Source: Candidatus Uabimicrobium amorphum
Lineage (GTDB): Bacteria > Planctomycetota > Uabimicrobiia > Uabimicrobiales > Uabimicrobiaceae
Assembly (NCBI RefSeq): GCF_009002475.1
Contig: NZ_AP019860.1
Coordinates: forward strand, 1,116,001 to 1,180,000
Direction of reading: 5' to 3'
DNA: 64,000 bases
The notes below the pieces were generated by a model that saw only the letters and a program-made list of their open reading frames with translations, had not been told where the DNA came from and searched no databases. Each line of letters starts with the position of its first letter. The stretch's first letter is position 1. Made by a program: the position numbers and the translations under genes. Positions 41,123 to 50,507 of this stretch are shown here, piece after piece.

Positions 41123-43336
41123 ATGAAAAAAATTTTATTACTCTGTGTGTGTGTGACACTTAACATGGTAATGGCAAACGATGATTTTTTAAAAGCGGCA
41201 AAAGAAGGTAATATTGCTGCGATGAAAGAAATGATCAAGGCGGGTGTCGATGTCAACTACAGTTCCAAAAAAAGCTCTGGTTATACGGCGATGTCCTACA
41301 GTCTACGCGATGGAAATTTAGAAGCCGTGCAATTGCTTATCGACTCAGGTGCAGATGTGAATATGCGTTATTCGTATGGTCTACGCACCTACAGTTTCGC
41401 TTTGCACTATGCCTCAAGTGGCAAATCAAAAGTGGAAAACACCAATAAAATAATAGAAGCATTAGTAAAAGCAGGTTTGAAACTGGAAGCAGATGCAGGT
41501 GGCGATAGCTTTTTGTTTACTTCGATATCTTTCATCAGCGATAACGATAAGTGTATTGCGGTTGTAGAAAAACTCTTAGAGCTTGGTAACGATGTCAATG
41601 CAAAAGATAATCGTAGTAACACCGCTATGATGAAAATTGTCAGTGAAGACGAAGACAAAGCCTTACGTCTCTTAGAGGTTTTTGTGGCAAAAAAAGCAGA
41701 CATAAATGCGGTTAACAAAGATAAAAATAGTGCTCTAAGTCTGGCTGTATACAAGAAAAAAAAGCAAATTGTCAAATTTCTTCTCGAAAATGGCGCCGAT
41801 GTGAACCAGGGGTATTCTACGTATAGTGGTACAACAACTCTATTGGCAAAGGCTATTGACAATACGGATACGGAAACAATGGATTTGCTATTTGCTCATA
41901 AGGCCGATCTTTCAGCAGATAAAGGAAGAGAAGCATTGAAGGCCGCCATTGGTTGTGCAAGATACGATAAGGACAACATTCCTGCATGCCAAAAAATGCT
42001 AAAAATACTGGTGGAAAAAGGTAAGGTCGATATAAATAGTCTTGATAAAGACGGTGAAACGGTGTTGTTCGAGCTAACCGGTGAAGATGCCGAATTGCAA
42101 GAAGCGGCAGTGGAAACCTTGGTGTCTTTAGGTATCGATTTGAACAAAAAAAATAATAAAGGCAAAACCGCTCTACTGGCTAGTGTAGACCACTATAATA
42201 ACGAAAAGGCACTAAATTTAGTCAAGTTGTTACTAAAAAACAAAGCCGATGGCAATGCTGTGGACAAAGAGGGCAATACTCTTTTACTTTCGGCATGCTC
42301 TAGCTACAGTGATCGCAAAGTGGATTTTGTTTCCTATCTAGTGAAAAATGGTGCTGACGTGAATAAGGTCAACAATAAGGGGCAAACCGCTTTGCATGTC
42401 GCCCTTGATAAAGATAGCCCCAAAACAGTGCAGTTGTTGATAGATGCTGGCGCGTCTCCAGATGTTGAAGGTGCGGAATCACTTCTTTTTAACACTAAAA
42501 TGGATTTGAAACTATACAAATCACTGGTAGAAAAAAGTAGCAACATCAACGCGCAAAACAAAAAAGGACAAACTCCATTGATAGCGGCTTTGGAATACAT
42601 CAAGTATACGCCGAAGTTGGCGGATTATGCCACAGCTCTCATCGAAAAAGGTGCTGATGTAAATGTTGCGGATAAAAAGGGTAACACCGCGTTGTCATAT
42701 GCTTGTCAAGCAGGGAATGTTGCCTTTGCGAAATTATTGATAGAGAAAAACGCGAATGTAAATGTGAGTGATGCGGAGAACAATTCTTTGGTCATACAAG
42801 CTGCGGATGGCGAAAGTCTGGAACTTGTTAAACTACTCGTGGAAAAAGGCGCCGATGTCAATGCCAAAAACAAATACGGTGGATCTGCTCTTTCCGAAGC
42901 GGGTGGTAACAATGATTTACCAATGATTAAGTACTTAGTCGAAAAAGGCGCTGATGTCGAGGTTGTCGACGGTTATGGAAGAACACCTCTTATCCATGCG
43001 GCACGTAAAAACAATGCCGAAACTGTGGCGTTTTTATTGGAAAACGGTGTAAAAAAATTGGATGTCGCAGGAATGGGTGGTAAAACGGCATTGCACTATG
43101 CTGCCTACGAGGAGTCGGTGAAGAATATCTCTTTGCTATTGGAAAAAGGTGCGAACCCGAATATCCAAGACGATTATGGGAATACCGCTTTGCATCTAGC
43201 CATATATGCAAAAAAAGAAGAGTTGGTAAAACCATTCTTGAAGGCAAACGTTGACCTGACACTCAAAAACAAAAAAGGTCAGACGGTAGTTGATATTGCC
43301 AAAGGTAAAATCTTAGAGTTGTTGCAAAGTAAGTAG
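41123..43336 (+). CDS. Exported ankyrin repeat protein
   Basis: This 737-residue protein begins with the signal peptide MKKILLLCVCVTLNMVMA. The rest is about 20 ankyrin repeats of 33-36 residues, for example GNTALSYACQAGNVAFAKLLIEKNANVNV and the last unit YGNTALHLAIYAKKEELVKPFLKANVDL. No catalytic domain is attached. The repeats keep the TALxxA and LLLxKGAD patterns, so the solenoid should fold. As an exported scaffold it would bind proteins in the periplasm or outside. Ribosome site is weak (AGAAAGATAGAAA). It is monocistronic, lying between the ftsH terminator and the operon-end hairpin. Confidence 0.9.
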   Translation: MKKILLLCVCVTLNMVMANDDFLKAAKEGNIAAMKEMIKAGVDVNYSSKKSSGYTAMSYSLRDGNLEAVQLLIDSGADVNMRYSYGLRTYSFALHYASSGKSKVENTNKIIEALVKAGLKLEADAGGDSFLFTSISFISDNDKCIAVVEKLLELGNDVNAKDNRSNTAMMKIVSEDEDKALRLLEVFVAKKADINAVNKDKNSALSLAVYKKKKQIVKFLLENGADVNQGYSTYSGTTTLLAKAIDNTDTETMDLLFAHKADLSADKGREALKAAIGCARYDKDNIPACQKMLKILVEKGKVDINSLDKDGETVLFELTGEDAELQEAAVETLVSLGIDLNKKNNKGKTALLASVDHYNNEKALNLVKLLLKNKADGNAVDKEGNTLLLSACSSYSDRKVDFVSYLVKNGADVNKVNNKGQTALHVALDKDSPKTVQLLIDAGASPDVEGAESLLFNTKMDLKLYKSLVEKSSNINAQNKKGQTPLIAALEYIKYTPKLADYATALIEKGADVNVADKKGNTALSYACQAGNVAFAKLLIEKNANVNVSDAENNSLVIQAADGESLELVKLLVEKGADVNAKNKYGGSALSEAGGNNDLPMIKYLVEKGADVEVVDGYGRTPLIHAARKNNAETVAFLLENGVKKLDVAGMGGKTALHYAAYEESVKNISLLLEKGANPNIQDDYGNTALHLAIYAKKEELVKPFLKANVDLTLKNKKGQTVVDIAKGKILELLQSK

Positions 43337-43370
43337 AATTTTCTGTATGAAGAGAATTCTTTGATGTGAC

Positions 43371-43417
43371 AAAAAACACAGAGGTCGCAGAGTGTTTTAC
43401 TTTTGCGATCTCTGTGT
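43371..43417 (-). terminator. Terminator of the SPFH/ATPase/ABC operon
   Basis: A 14-pair stem (ACACAGAGGTCGCA with TGCGATCTCTGTGT, one G-T pair) is followed on the minus strand by six T. It starts 11 bases after the stop at 43429 and also separates the convergent ankyrin gene. The CACAGAGG core matches the hairpin at 12546. Confidence 0.82.
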
Positions 43418-43428
43418 TGCATAAAAAA

Positions 43429-44247
43429 TTACGCTTTTGTACGTAGCCACTGTATCATCCAAGAAACCACTAAGATCATCCCCATAAGGGCAATGACCAT
43501 TTGTCCGGGAGGGTAGTTGTAGTGATTGGCAAAAATTAAACCGCAGACAACGCTTATTACAGCGACAATAGGTGACACAATAAACATATACGAGAGTCGC
43601 TGACATAGTGTTTTTGCTATTTGCGCTGGCAGTACCACGCATCCAAAAGTATACAACATTCCTGAAGAACACATCGCCATACCAATGGAAAATCCCAAAA
43701 ATAAAGAAATGTACCACCCCCAGAGGACAATGGGTATACCAACGGCCGCGGCCATAATGGGGTCCATTACAAATAGGCGTAGTTTGTCGTTGAAGATCAG
43801 GCAAACCGCAGCAACAAACACCGATATGATCGCAAATACCACCACTTCGAAAATGCCACTGCCAATAATACTAGAGGCTACAGATGCTTGAATCTGCTTG
43901 ATTCCTTGAGGATGATTGGAGAGAAGGAGTACCGACAAGCTCGCCGAGACTAAAAATACCCAGGCACTAAACTCTTCGCGGTTACTTCCTCCGCGCTTAT
44001 CTTTGCGTCCTGAGACCACTGCGGCAAGAATGGAAAGAACAACAGCACAGATCATTGGTTGCTGTAAGTTAAGAAGTATGTCAATGGCTAGACCTAAAGT
44101 CGCTGCTTGAGAAATCGCTGCCGTAAGAAATATTTGTTCTCTATTGACTACAAGAATACCAATGATACTTAAAAAAATAGCCATGAATAGTGCAGATAAA
44201 TACGTTTCAAAAAACAAAGGAAACGATGTGATAAATTCTTGTAGCAT
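43429..44247 (-). CDS. Zn/Mn-type (ABC-3) ABC transporter permease
   Basis: This 272-residue membrane protein has about eight hydrophobic helices and matches the ZnuB/MntB-type ABC-3 permeases. Motifs include YLSALFMAIFLSIIGILVVNREQIF at the start with SQAATLGLAIDILL, and later VGIPIVLWGWYISLFLGFSIGMAMCSSGMLYTFGCVVLP. It is the last gene of the operon and starts four bases after the cognate ATPase stop. No periplasmic metal-binding protein gene is adjacent, so either it is elsewhere or the transporter works differently. Family members import Zn, Mn or Fe. Confidence 0.85.
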   Translation of the reverse strand: MLQEFITSFPLFFETYLSALFMAIFLSIIGILVVNREQIFLTAAISQAATLGLAIDILLNLQQPMICAVVLSILAAVVSGRKDKRGGSNREEFSAWVFLVSASLSVLLLSNHPQGIKQIQASVASSIIGSGIFEVVVFAIISVFVAAVCLIFNDKLRLFVMDPIMAAAVGIPIVLWGWYISLFLGFSIGMAMCSSGMLYTFGCVVLPAQIAKTLCQRLSYMFIVSPIVAVISVVCGLIFANHYNYPPGQMVIALMGMILVVSWMIQWLRTKA

Positions 44248-44251
44248 CCAT

Positions 44252-45010
44252 TTATTCCTTACTCTTTAGCGTGCGATAAAAGGGAAACTCTACAGCAATA
44301 CCAAAAGTTTTTTCTAGATTTTCGCTATTAAAAACTTCTTCTTTAACTCCGGCAATGACTTTTTGATCGTGGAACATCGCTACGTGGGAGGCTAGTTCCT
44401 GACAGATATTCAAGTCATGAGTCACAAAAATGACCGTAATCTTCTTGTCGCGGTTTAAATCAGTGATTGTTTGTAGCAATTCATGTGCGGCGCGAAAATC
44501 GAGACCAGAAGTGGGCTCATCGACGATCATGAGGAGTGGGTCGCGAATAAGTGCTCGTGCAATCATCGCGCGCTGGCGTTGTCCCCCGGAAACATTCCAA
44601 ATACTGCTGTTTTTGATATGCTTTATTCCCATAATTTCCATTACCTTAAGAGTACGTTTGTGGCGGACACTCTTTTTGAATGGAATTCCAGCTAGTCCAC
44701 AGGCCACAAATTCTTCAAGGGTTGTGGAGACCGACTTGTTTAGTTCACTTTCTTGTGGAACAAAGCCAATTCTTGTTCTACGTGCGAAATCTTTACGCAG
44801 AACAACAACACCACGTAATGTTTTGATGGCACCGAGAATAGACTTGATCAGGCTGGTTTTGCCGCTTCCGTTTGATCCAATGAAGCACCAAAAATCTCCC
44901 GAATGTATTTCCATATTTACATCTTGGAGAATCACCTTTTTACCGTAGCCAATATTGGCTTTTTCCGCGACAATAATTGGTGTTTCTTGTTGGGCTTGTT
45001 CTTTTTCCAA
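44252..45010 (-). CDS. ABC transporter ATPase of metal (ZnuC-like) type
   Basis: This 252-residue ABC ATPase has Walker A GSNGSGKTS (48-56), a Q-loop VPQES, signature VSGGQRQRA, Walker B LLMIVDEPTSG and a switch His in FVTHD. It is closest in layout to the ZnuC/MntA-type ATPases that pair with ABC-3 permeases, and the permease gene follows after four bases. All catalytic residues are present. It is preceded by a second, ABC-2-type ATPase with a 12-base gap, all within the same operon. Confidence 0.9.
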   Translation of the reverse strand: MEKEQAQQETPIIVAEKANIGYGKKVILQDVNMEIHSGDFWCFIGSNGSGKTSLIKSILGAIKTLRGVVVLRKDFARRTRIGFVPQESELNKSVSTTLEEFVACGLAGIPFKKSVRHKRTLKVMEIMGIKHIKNSSIWNVSGGQRQRAMIARALIRDPLLMIVDEPTSGLDFRAAHELLQTITDLNRDKKITVIFVTHDLNICQELASHVAMFHDQKVIAGVKEEVFNSENLEKTFGIAVEFPFYRTLKSKE

Positions 45011-45022
45011 CTAATTCTCCTT

Positions 45023-46156
45023 TTATTTTTTCTTGTTTGTCAGACTTTCAATTAAACTTTGGTCGACTTCTTTCTTGGGTTCTTGTTGTTGTTTTTGTTC
45101 AGGTGCTGGAGCCTCTTTCTTTAGTAGATCTTCTACCTTGACTTCCGGAGCCTTTTCTTCGACAACAGGTTCAGGTTTTTCCTCTGGTTCGTTTGTCTTA
45201 ACAAGTTGTTCGAGTATATTTTCTTGACCTTTTGTGTCTTTTTTCGCTTCGCTGACGAATTCTTTTAGCTCGCGTTTTGATTTCTGCTGTTCCATGTGTT
45301 CTTCGCGTGCTTTTTCAATTTGCTGGAGGAAAAAGGTTTCGAGACGTTGCCTTTTATTTCCGAAGTTGTAGACTTCCAGACCCTCTTTTGCAAACCAGCT
45401 TGCAAGTCTTTTTTGACGATCGGCATCCATTTTTTCACTGGTAACTTGCATCATGTCTTCGTTTGCTAAGAGAGTATCTATGTCTCCTTCACAGATTTTG
45501 TGACCGCTATACAAAATGCAAAAACGATCGCAGACGTCTTCCACATCCGAAAGCAAATGACTACACAGCAAAATAGTTTTACCGTGTTTTTTGAGTTCCA
45601 GTATCAAATCTTTGATTTCACGCGTACCAAGTGGGTCTAGTCCCGATGTTGGCTCGTCGAGAATGATAAATTCAGGATCATTTATCAGAGCTTGTGCGAT
45701 ACCAATACGTCGCGCCATACCTTTGGAGTATTCTTTAATAAAACGTTTGCGCGCTTTTTCCAGGCCGACCATTTCAATTAAATCGTTTACGCGTTTTTTA
45801 CGTATTTTCGGCGGTAAATTAAATAGTTTTGCGTAAAACGTTAAGGCTTCTTCCGCATTTTGATAGGGATACAAATAACTTTCTTCGGGTAAAAAGCCCA
45901 AACGACTTTTGCTAAAAATACTGCGCGGTGATTGGTTGAAAATGGTCACCTTGCCATGCGAGGGGAATAACAGTCCGAGAAGTAACTTGATCGTTGTAGT
46001 TTTACCAGCGCCATTAGGACCTAAAAGGCCGAAAATTTCACCTTGACGTACATCAAAATTTAGATTGGTCACGGCGCGAACTTTTTCTCTCCCCCAAAAA
46101 TCTTTGTATACTTTGTGGAGTTTTATTACCTCTACAATTTTTTTTGCATTGCTCAT
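45023..46156 (-). CDS. ABC-2-type ABC ATPase with long charged C-terminal extension
   Basis: This 377-residue protein has an ABC ATPase (about 8-235) with Walker A GPNGAGKTT, a degenerate signature YSKGMARRIG, Walker B FIILDEPTSGLDP and LLCSHLL. This is the pattern of multidrug, NatA or NosF-type ATPases. After about 290 a Lys/Glu/Pro/Gln-rich tail (EKPEPVVEEKAPEV, KKEAPAPEQKQQQ) replaces a normal end. ATG 46156 is preferred because GGAG precedes it. No ABC-2 permease gene is in the operon, so its membrane partner is missing or it acts with the neighbouring membrane proteins. Confidence 0.88.
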   Translation of the reverse strand: MSNAKKIVEVIKLHKVYKDFWGREKVRAVTNLNFDVRQGEIFGLLGPNGAGKTTTIKLLLGLLFPSHGKVTIFNQSPRSIFSKSRLGFLPEESYLYPYQNAEEALTFYAKLFNLPPKIRKKRVNDLIEMVGLEKARKRFIKEYSKGMARRIGIAQALINDPEFIILDEPTSGLDPLGTREIKDLILELKKHGKTILLCSHLLSDVEDVCDRFCILYSGHKICEGDIDTLLANEDMMQVTSEKMDADRQKRLASWFAKEGLEVYNFGNKRQRLETFFLQQIEKAREEHMEQQKSKRELKEFVSEAKKDTKGQENILEQLVKTNEPEEKPEPVVEEKAPEVKVEDLLKKEAPAPEQKQQQEPKKEVDQSLIESLTNKKK

Positions 46157-46228
46157 CGCAATCTCCATAATTGTAAATTTATATGTTGTAGACATCATTT
46201 GCATACTACGAACGATGTCTACGGTAAA

Positions 46229-48112
46229 CTACATGAGTTCTTCACCAAACCTCACTAATCGTGCACTATTGAATACGATCACTAAAGCACCAATATTATG
46301 TAAAATGGCGCCCCAAATAGGTGTTAGTAAACCAAAGCCAGAAAGAGTGAGACCAACTATAATAAAAAATATACCAAAGAATAAATTTTCATTAATAATC
46401 AATTTTGTTTTTCGTGCCAATTTAATCAAAAAAGGTAGGCGGTCTAAACGGTCATTGAGCAACGCAATTGATGCACTGTTGATCGCAATATCATTTTGCG
46501 CTGCGGCCATCGCAATTCCGATATTACCTGCGGCAAGAGCGGGAGCGTCGTTTACACCATCACCAACTACTGCCACACGGCTACCTTGTTGCTTGATTTT
46601 CTCCACCAGTTGTTGCTTGGTTTCGGGAAGACATTCCGCATGAACGTTTGTACAGCCTAGTTCTTTTCCTACTTTGCGCGCAACAGGCCAGCGGTCACCC
46701 GTTAACATGGTAATTTCTTTGCAACCAAGGCTTTTTAAATCTTTGGTAGTGGAAAATGCTTCTTCACGCGTGGTATCTTCTAAGCCAATCCATCCAACAC
46801 ACTCTTTATTTTGTGCAATGTACAAGACACTGTATTCGGCATTTTCCATATCCTCGGGAAGAAGTTTTGAAAAATCGCACCCTTCTTCGCGTAGCCAACT
46901 TTCGCGTCCAATTAAAATATGCTTTTGTTCAATATAACCACTCATACCTTTACCAGCGGTTTCGTGTACTTCTGGCAAGTCTATTAGTTCAATATTTGCT
47001 TTTTTTGCCATCGTAACAACGGCTTTTGCAACAGGGTGATTACTGTATTGCTCTAAAGAAGCCGCTAGAGATAGCAAGTTAGAAGCTTCGATTTCTGGAG
47101 CGGGAGACAATCTCGTTACCGCAAGATTTCCAGTGGTTAGGGTTCCCGTCTTGTCAAATACAATACTATTGAGTTGCGCCGCTTCTTCGAGATATTTGAC
47201 ATCTTTAATGAGAATACCCAGTCGTGCCGCACAGGATATTGCCGCAACAAGAGCTGTGGGCGTTGCAAGTACCAGCGCAGACGGGCATGTTACTACTAGT
47301 GCGGTGATCGCACGTTCTATTTCTTGTGAAAAATACAAAATGAGAGCGGCGAGCATAATGATTGTTGGCGTATACCAACTAACGTGTTTGTCGATAATTT
47401 GCATGATCGGCGTTTTTGTCTTTTCCGCTTCGAGAATAAGTTGTTTCACACGACCCAGAGTCGTATCTTCACCGACTTTTGTTACTTTGATTTCTAACAT
47501 ACCTGTGGCGTTCGTTGTACCAGCAAAAACTTCGCTATCTATCATTTTGTCTACAGGTAGGGATTCCCCCGTGATTTTTGCCTGTTCAACGACACTTTGC
47601 CCTTTGACGACAATACCGTCTGCGGGAATGTTTTCCCCCGGACGTACACGTACAATGTCACCTTTTTTCAGTGCAGAGACCACAACGCGCTGTTCACTAC
47701 CAGAAGAAATGAGTGTTGCTTCGTTTGGCGCAAGACGTATCAAGCTCTCAATAGCATCGCGTGCCCCCAATGCCGTTCGCGTTTGCAGTGCGTCAGCAAC
47801 AAGCATAAAAAAGGCGACAATACCAGCTGTTTGATACATTTCCAGAGCCACAGATGAGAGTATGGCTATGGAGGCAAGCTCCGTTACTTTCATTTGTCCT
47901 GTCGTGATGGAACGAATGGATTGAATAATAACCGGGGCACCAAGTACAATCGCTCCAAAAAATGCCGATAGTGCTGCAATTTCCGCTGAAGTTTTAAACA
48001 TCATTTCCAGAAAGAAAGAATTTATTATAAGAGCCCCTCCTAGAAATGTAGCAAACAACCGCAACATTACACGTTGCTGTTGTTGTTGGTGTTGGTGTTG
48101 GGCAACAGCCAT
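46229..48112 (-). CDS. P1B-type heavy metal ATPase without HMA domain
   Basis: This 627-residue P-type ATPase has the TGES actuator motif, phosphorylation site DKTGT, and GDGVNDAPALAAG. The membrane metal site reads CPSALVLATP, CPS in place of the common CPC of copper pumps. There is no N-terminal heavy-metal-associated domain; instead a short His/Gln-rich tail (HQHQQQQQ) precedes the first helix. The length fits a P1B ATPase lacking HMA. ATG 48112 follows a strong AGGAGG and almost touches the stop of the HflK-like gene at 48114. Metal export is likely; the ion is unknown. It lies between SPFH and ABC genes in one operon. Confidence 0.92.
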   Translation of the reverse strand: MAVAQHQHQQQQQRVMLRLFATFLGGALIINSFFLEMMFKTSAEIAALSAFFGAIVLGAPVIIQSIRSITTGQMKVTELASIAILSSVALEMYQTAGIVAFFMLVADALQTRTALGARDAIESLIRLAPNEATLISSGSEQRVVVSALKKGDIVRVRPGENIPADGIVVKGQSVVEQAKITGESLPVDKMIDSEVFAGTTNATGMLEIKVTKVGEDTTLGRVKQLILEAEKTKTPIMQIIDKHVSWYTPTIIMLAALILYFSQEIERAITALVVTCPSALVLATPTALVAAISCAARLGILIKDVKYLEEAAQLNSIVFDKTGTLTTGNLAVTRLSPAPEIEASNLLSLAASLEQYSNHPVAKAVVTMAKKANIELIDLPEVHETAGKGMSGYIEQKHILIGRESWLREEGCDFSKLLPEDMENAEYSVLYIAQNKECVGWIGLEDTTREEAFSTTKDLKSLGCKEITMLTGDRWPVARKVGKELGCTNVHAECLPETKQQLVEKIKQQGSRVAVVGDGVNDAPALAAGNIGIAMAAAQNDIAINSASIALLNDRLDRLPFLIKLARKTKLIINENLFFGIFFIIVGLTLSGFGLLTPIWGAILHNIGALVIVFNSARLVRFGEELM

Positions 48113-48113
48113 C

Positions 48114-49217
48114 TCAATTTTCCTCCTTTTCAAGGATATCGGGTTCTTGTCCTTCCGGAGCACTAAATTTTTTCAATTCCGGGTCGCGATTTAAACGAAT
48201 GCGTAACTCGCGATTCTCTGCAGAACTAGACAAAATAAACAACTCATTTATTTCCGCTGCAATTTCTTGTAAAACTTGATGGTAATAAGTTTGTTGGTAG
48301 ATCTCAGGAGTATTTTTAAAACGGTTTTTGATAAGCTGTAGATATTTGACGTCGCTTTGGGCGCTTTGTACTATATTCGATTTGAAAGTGTTTGCTTTGT
48401 TTATAATTTCTTTTGCTGAGGCTTCCGCTTCGTTTTTTATCCTTGTCGCATAACCAATGGCCATTTCTAAGTCCTTGAGCTTTTGCGCCTCAGCTTTAAT
48501 CACCGAATCAAAAGCGTCTTGAACGCCTAGTGGCGGTATGATGCGTAGAGATAAGGCTGTTATTTGTAAGCCAGAGCGAGCTCTATTGAGACGTTGCTGT
48601 GCATTTACGCGAACAAAACGGATTACTTCATCGGTTTTTTGACGCGCTTCGTTTACTGTAAAGGAAGCAACGGCTTTAACAGTAGCTCCTAGAATTATAT
48701 TGTGGAGTAGTTGCTTTGGATTTTTGTTAAACATAACATAATCATAAGCATTATCGACTTTATAGCGTATCTGTAGTTTTTCAACATGAACTATATTGGC
48801 GTCACTAGTAAGACAATAGCCATCTTTTTCAGGATCGAGATTGCCTTTTGCACGACTGCGACGCTTTTCTTCGGAAACATCAGGATCTTCATAATACCAA
48901 AAGTCTTCCAAAGTGAGTGAGTGATCCCTTTTGTCAACGCGAATAATTTTGCTTATGGGAAACGGAAACGTCCAATGAGGACCTGGTTGTTTTTCTTTTG
49001 CTCCCTGCGCACCGACAATATCGCCAAATCGCATTACAAGAGCTACTTCATGCTGGTTGACGATAAATACCCCAGAGCCAATAAAAATAAATATCAGCAG
49101 TAACATAATTCCTTTTAGAATCTTAAAACTGAGATTTAAAGCTTCCGCAAGAGATTGATCCGCAAGCTCGTTGACATAACTAAGCTCTTCTGAGTTGCTA
49201 TGTGGTTCTTGAGACAT
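48114..49217 (-). CDS. SPFH/HflK-like membrane protein
   Basis: This 367-residue protein has one N-terminal helix (IMLLLIFIFIGSGVFIV, near 37-53), an SPFH/band-7 domain (about 55-250) with NQHEVALVMRFGDIVG and LQITALSLRIIPPLGVQDAFDSV, then a coiled coil with EAEASAKEIINKA. HflK and HflC form a cage over FtsH and modulate it. Its ATG overlaps the stop of the previous SPFH gene by one base (TAATG), so they are coupled. It is one of three SPFH genes in a row here rather than the usual two. Confidence 0.88.
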   Translation of the reverse strand: MSQEPHSNSEELSYVNELADQSLAEALNLSFKILKGIMLLLIFIFIGSGVFIVNQHEVALVMRFGDIVGAQGAKEKQPGPHWTFPFPISKIIRVDKRDHSLTLEDFWYYEDPDVSEEKRRSRAKGNLDPEKDGYCLTSDANIVHVEKLQIRYKVDNAYDYVMFNKNPKQLLHNIILGATVKAVASFTVNEARQKTDEVIRFVRVNAQQRLNRARSGLQITALSLRIIPPLGVQDAFDSVIKAEAQKLKDLEMAIGYATRIKNEAEASAKEIINKANTFKSNIVQSAQSDVKYLQLIKNRFKNTPEIYQQTYYHQVLQEIAAEINELFILSSSAENRELRIRLNRDPELKKFSAPEGQEPDILEKEEN

Positions 49218-50497
49218 TATTTATTCTCCTTCGTCTTCTCTTGCGATGGATCTGGAGTGTCATCTTTTTTCGCTTGATTTTCGTCTTGTGTTGCAGACGC
49301 TTTGTCACTATTCGCGGACTCTTCTACTGGTTTTTCATCTGTGTTGTTATTCTCCGACGTTTCCGTGGGTTTTTCTTGTGCCGACTCTTCCTGTGTAGAC
49401 TCATCCTTTGTCGATTCATCTACGTTCTTTTCTGTTGATGTATCTGTGGTCGATGAGGCTTTTGTGTCTGCATTTTCAGATGTTGCGGTAGATTCGTCGT
49501 TTTGTTCCTCAGAGTTGTTTGTATTCTCTGGCGTGTTATTTATATTTTCATTTTCAGAAAAAACACTGTTAATACTTGAGTTTTGAAGTAGATCGAATGG
49601 TTGTGTACTTGGATCTAAGAGAAGGGTACTGCGATTTGCCTTGAGAATGTTACGTAGCGATTCCAATTTACGCAACCAAATGGCCAATTTTTTGTCCTTG
49701 GCGAATGTTTTATACTCATCGGCGATTTGCGCAAATGCTTCACCTTCTATCTCTTTGGCACGCGCCTCAGCAACAATGATTTTTTCCTGACGGAAAGCAT
49801 CTGCTTGGTTGCGCTTAATTTTCGATTCTTTCGCTCCTTGTGAACGGTACTCTTCGGCAAGGCGGTTTCGTTCTTCTTTCATACGATTGGCAACTTCTTT
49901 GGTGGTACTCTCAGGAAGTACTAAGCGACGAAAGCCAAACTCTTTTACCTCAAAGCCAAACTCTATCACGTCTTGATTTACTTTTTGGCGAATTTTTTCT
50001 TCAATATCTTCGAGGAATGATTTTCCCTTGGAGCTAGAAATAATTTGATAAAAAGAATATTTGGCAATGACAGTGTATGTGTGTGAACGGATAAACGATT
50101 CTAAGTGACTTTTTGCTCTACTTTCGTTTACACTGCGAATTTGATATTTTGATGCATCATCGATTTGCCAGCCGGTATATGTTTGTAGAATAATACTTTT
50201 GCTGTCGGAAGTGAATATTTGTTCCAGTGTACCTGTAAAAATGCGCATACGTGCATCGAATACATTGACTTTTTGAAAAGGGTATGGCCATTTCCAATAA
50301 AGTCCTGCCCCAGAGTCCGTACTTGGATCAATCACTTTCGTGGGTTTTCCAAAAGTGGTGACTACGGCCTTTTCTGTGATACGCACTTGAAAGGTAAAAA
50401 AGTAGAAAAGTAAAGTAACCGCGATAATAATAGCAACGATTATGGTAACCACATTTGGTTTATTTTGTGTATTTTCATTTTTGTTTTCGTTCGTCAT
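49217..50497 (-). CDS. SPFH/HflC-like membrane protein with acidic tail
   Basis: This 426-residue protein has one N-terminal helix (VVTIIVAIIIAVTLLFYFF) and an SPFH domain (about 35-205) with ITEKAVVTTFGKPTKVI and DVIEFGFEVKEFGFRRLVLPE. A coiled-coil region has AEARAKEIEGEAFAQIADEY, typical of HflC. The last 120 residues are a low-complexity, Ser/Thr/Glu/Asp-rich tail (STEKNVDESTKDESTQEES) absent from HflC proteins. It follows the first SPFH gene by ten bases and overlaps the next by one. The long acidic tail may be a binding region; its function is not known. Confidence 0.88.
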   Translation of the reverse strand: MTNENKNENTQNKPNVVTIIVAIIIAVTLLFYFFTFQVRITEKAVVTTFGKPTKVIDPSTDSGAGLYWKWPYPFQKVNVFDARMRIFTGTLEQIFTSDSKSIILQTYTGWQIDDASKYQIRSVNESRAKSHLESFIRSHTYTVIAKYSFYQIISSSKGKSFLEDIEEKIRQKVNQDVIEFGFEVKEFGFRRLVLPESTTKEVANRMKEERNRLAEEYRSQGAKESKIKRNQADAFRQEKIIVAEARAKEIEGEAFAQIADEYKTFAKDKKLAIWLRKLESLRNILKANRSTLLLDPSTQPFDLLQNSSINSVFSENENINNTPENTNNSEEQNDESTATSENADTKASSTTDTSTEKNVDESTKDESTQEESAQEKPTETSENNNTDEKPVEESANSDKASATQDENQAKKDDTPDPSQEKTKENK

Positions 50498-50507
50498 TGT
50501 TTATACC

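Noticed and set aside
41407-41862. Long antisense frame within the ankyrin gene
   Set aside because: It is a shadow of the repetitive coding sequence on the other strand.
47133-47834. 233-codon plus-strand frame
   Set aside because: It lies wholly within the P-type ATPase gene in the antisense direction and has no domain features.
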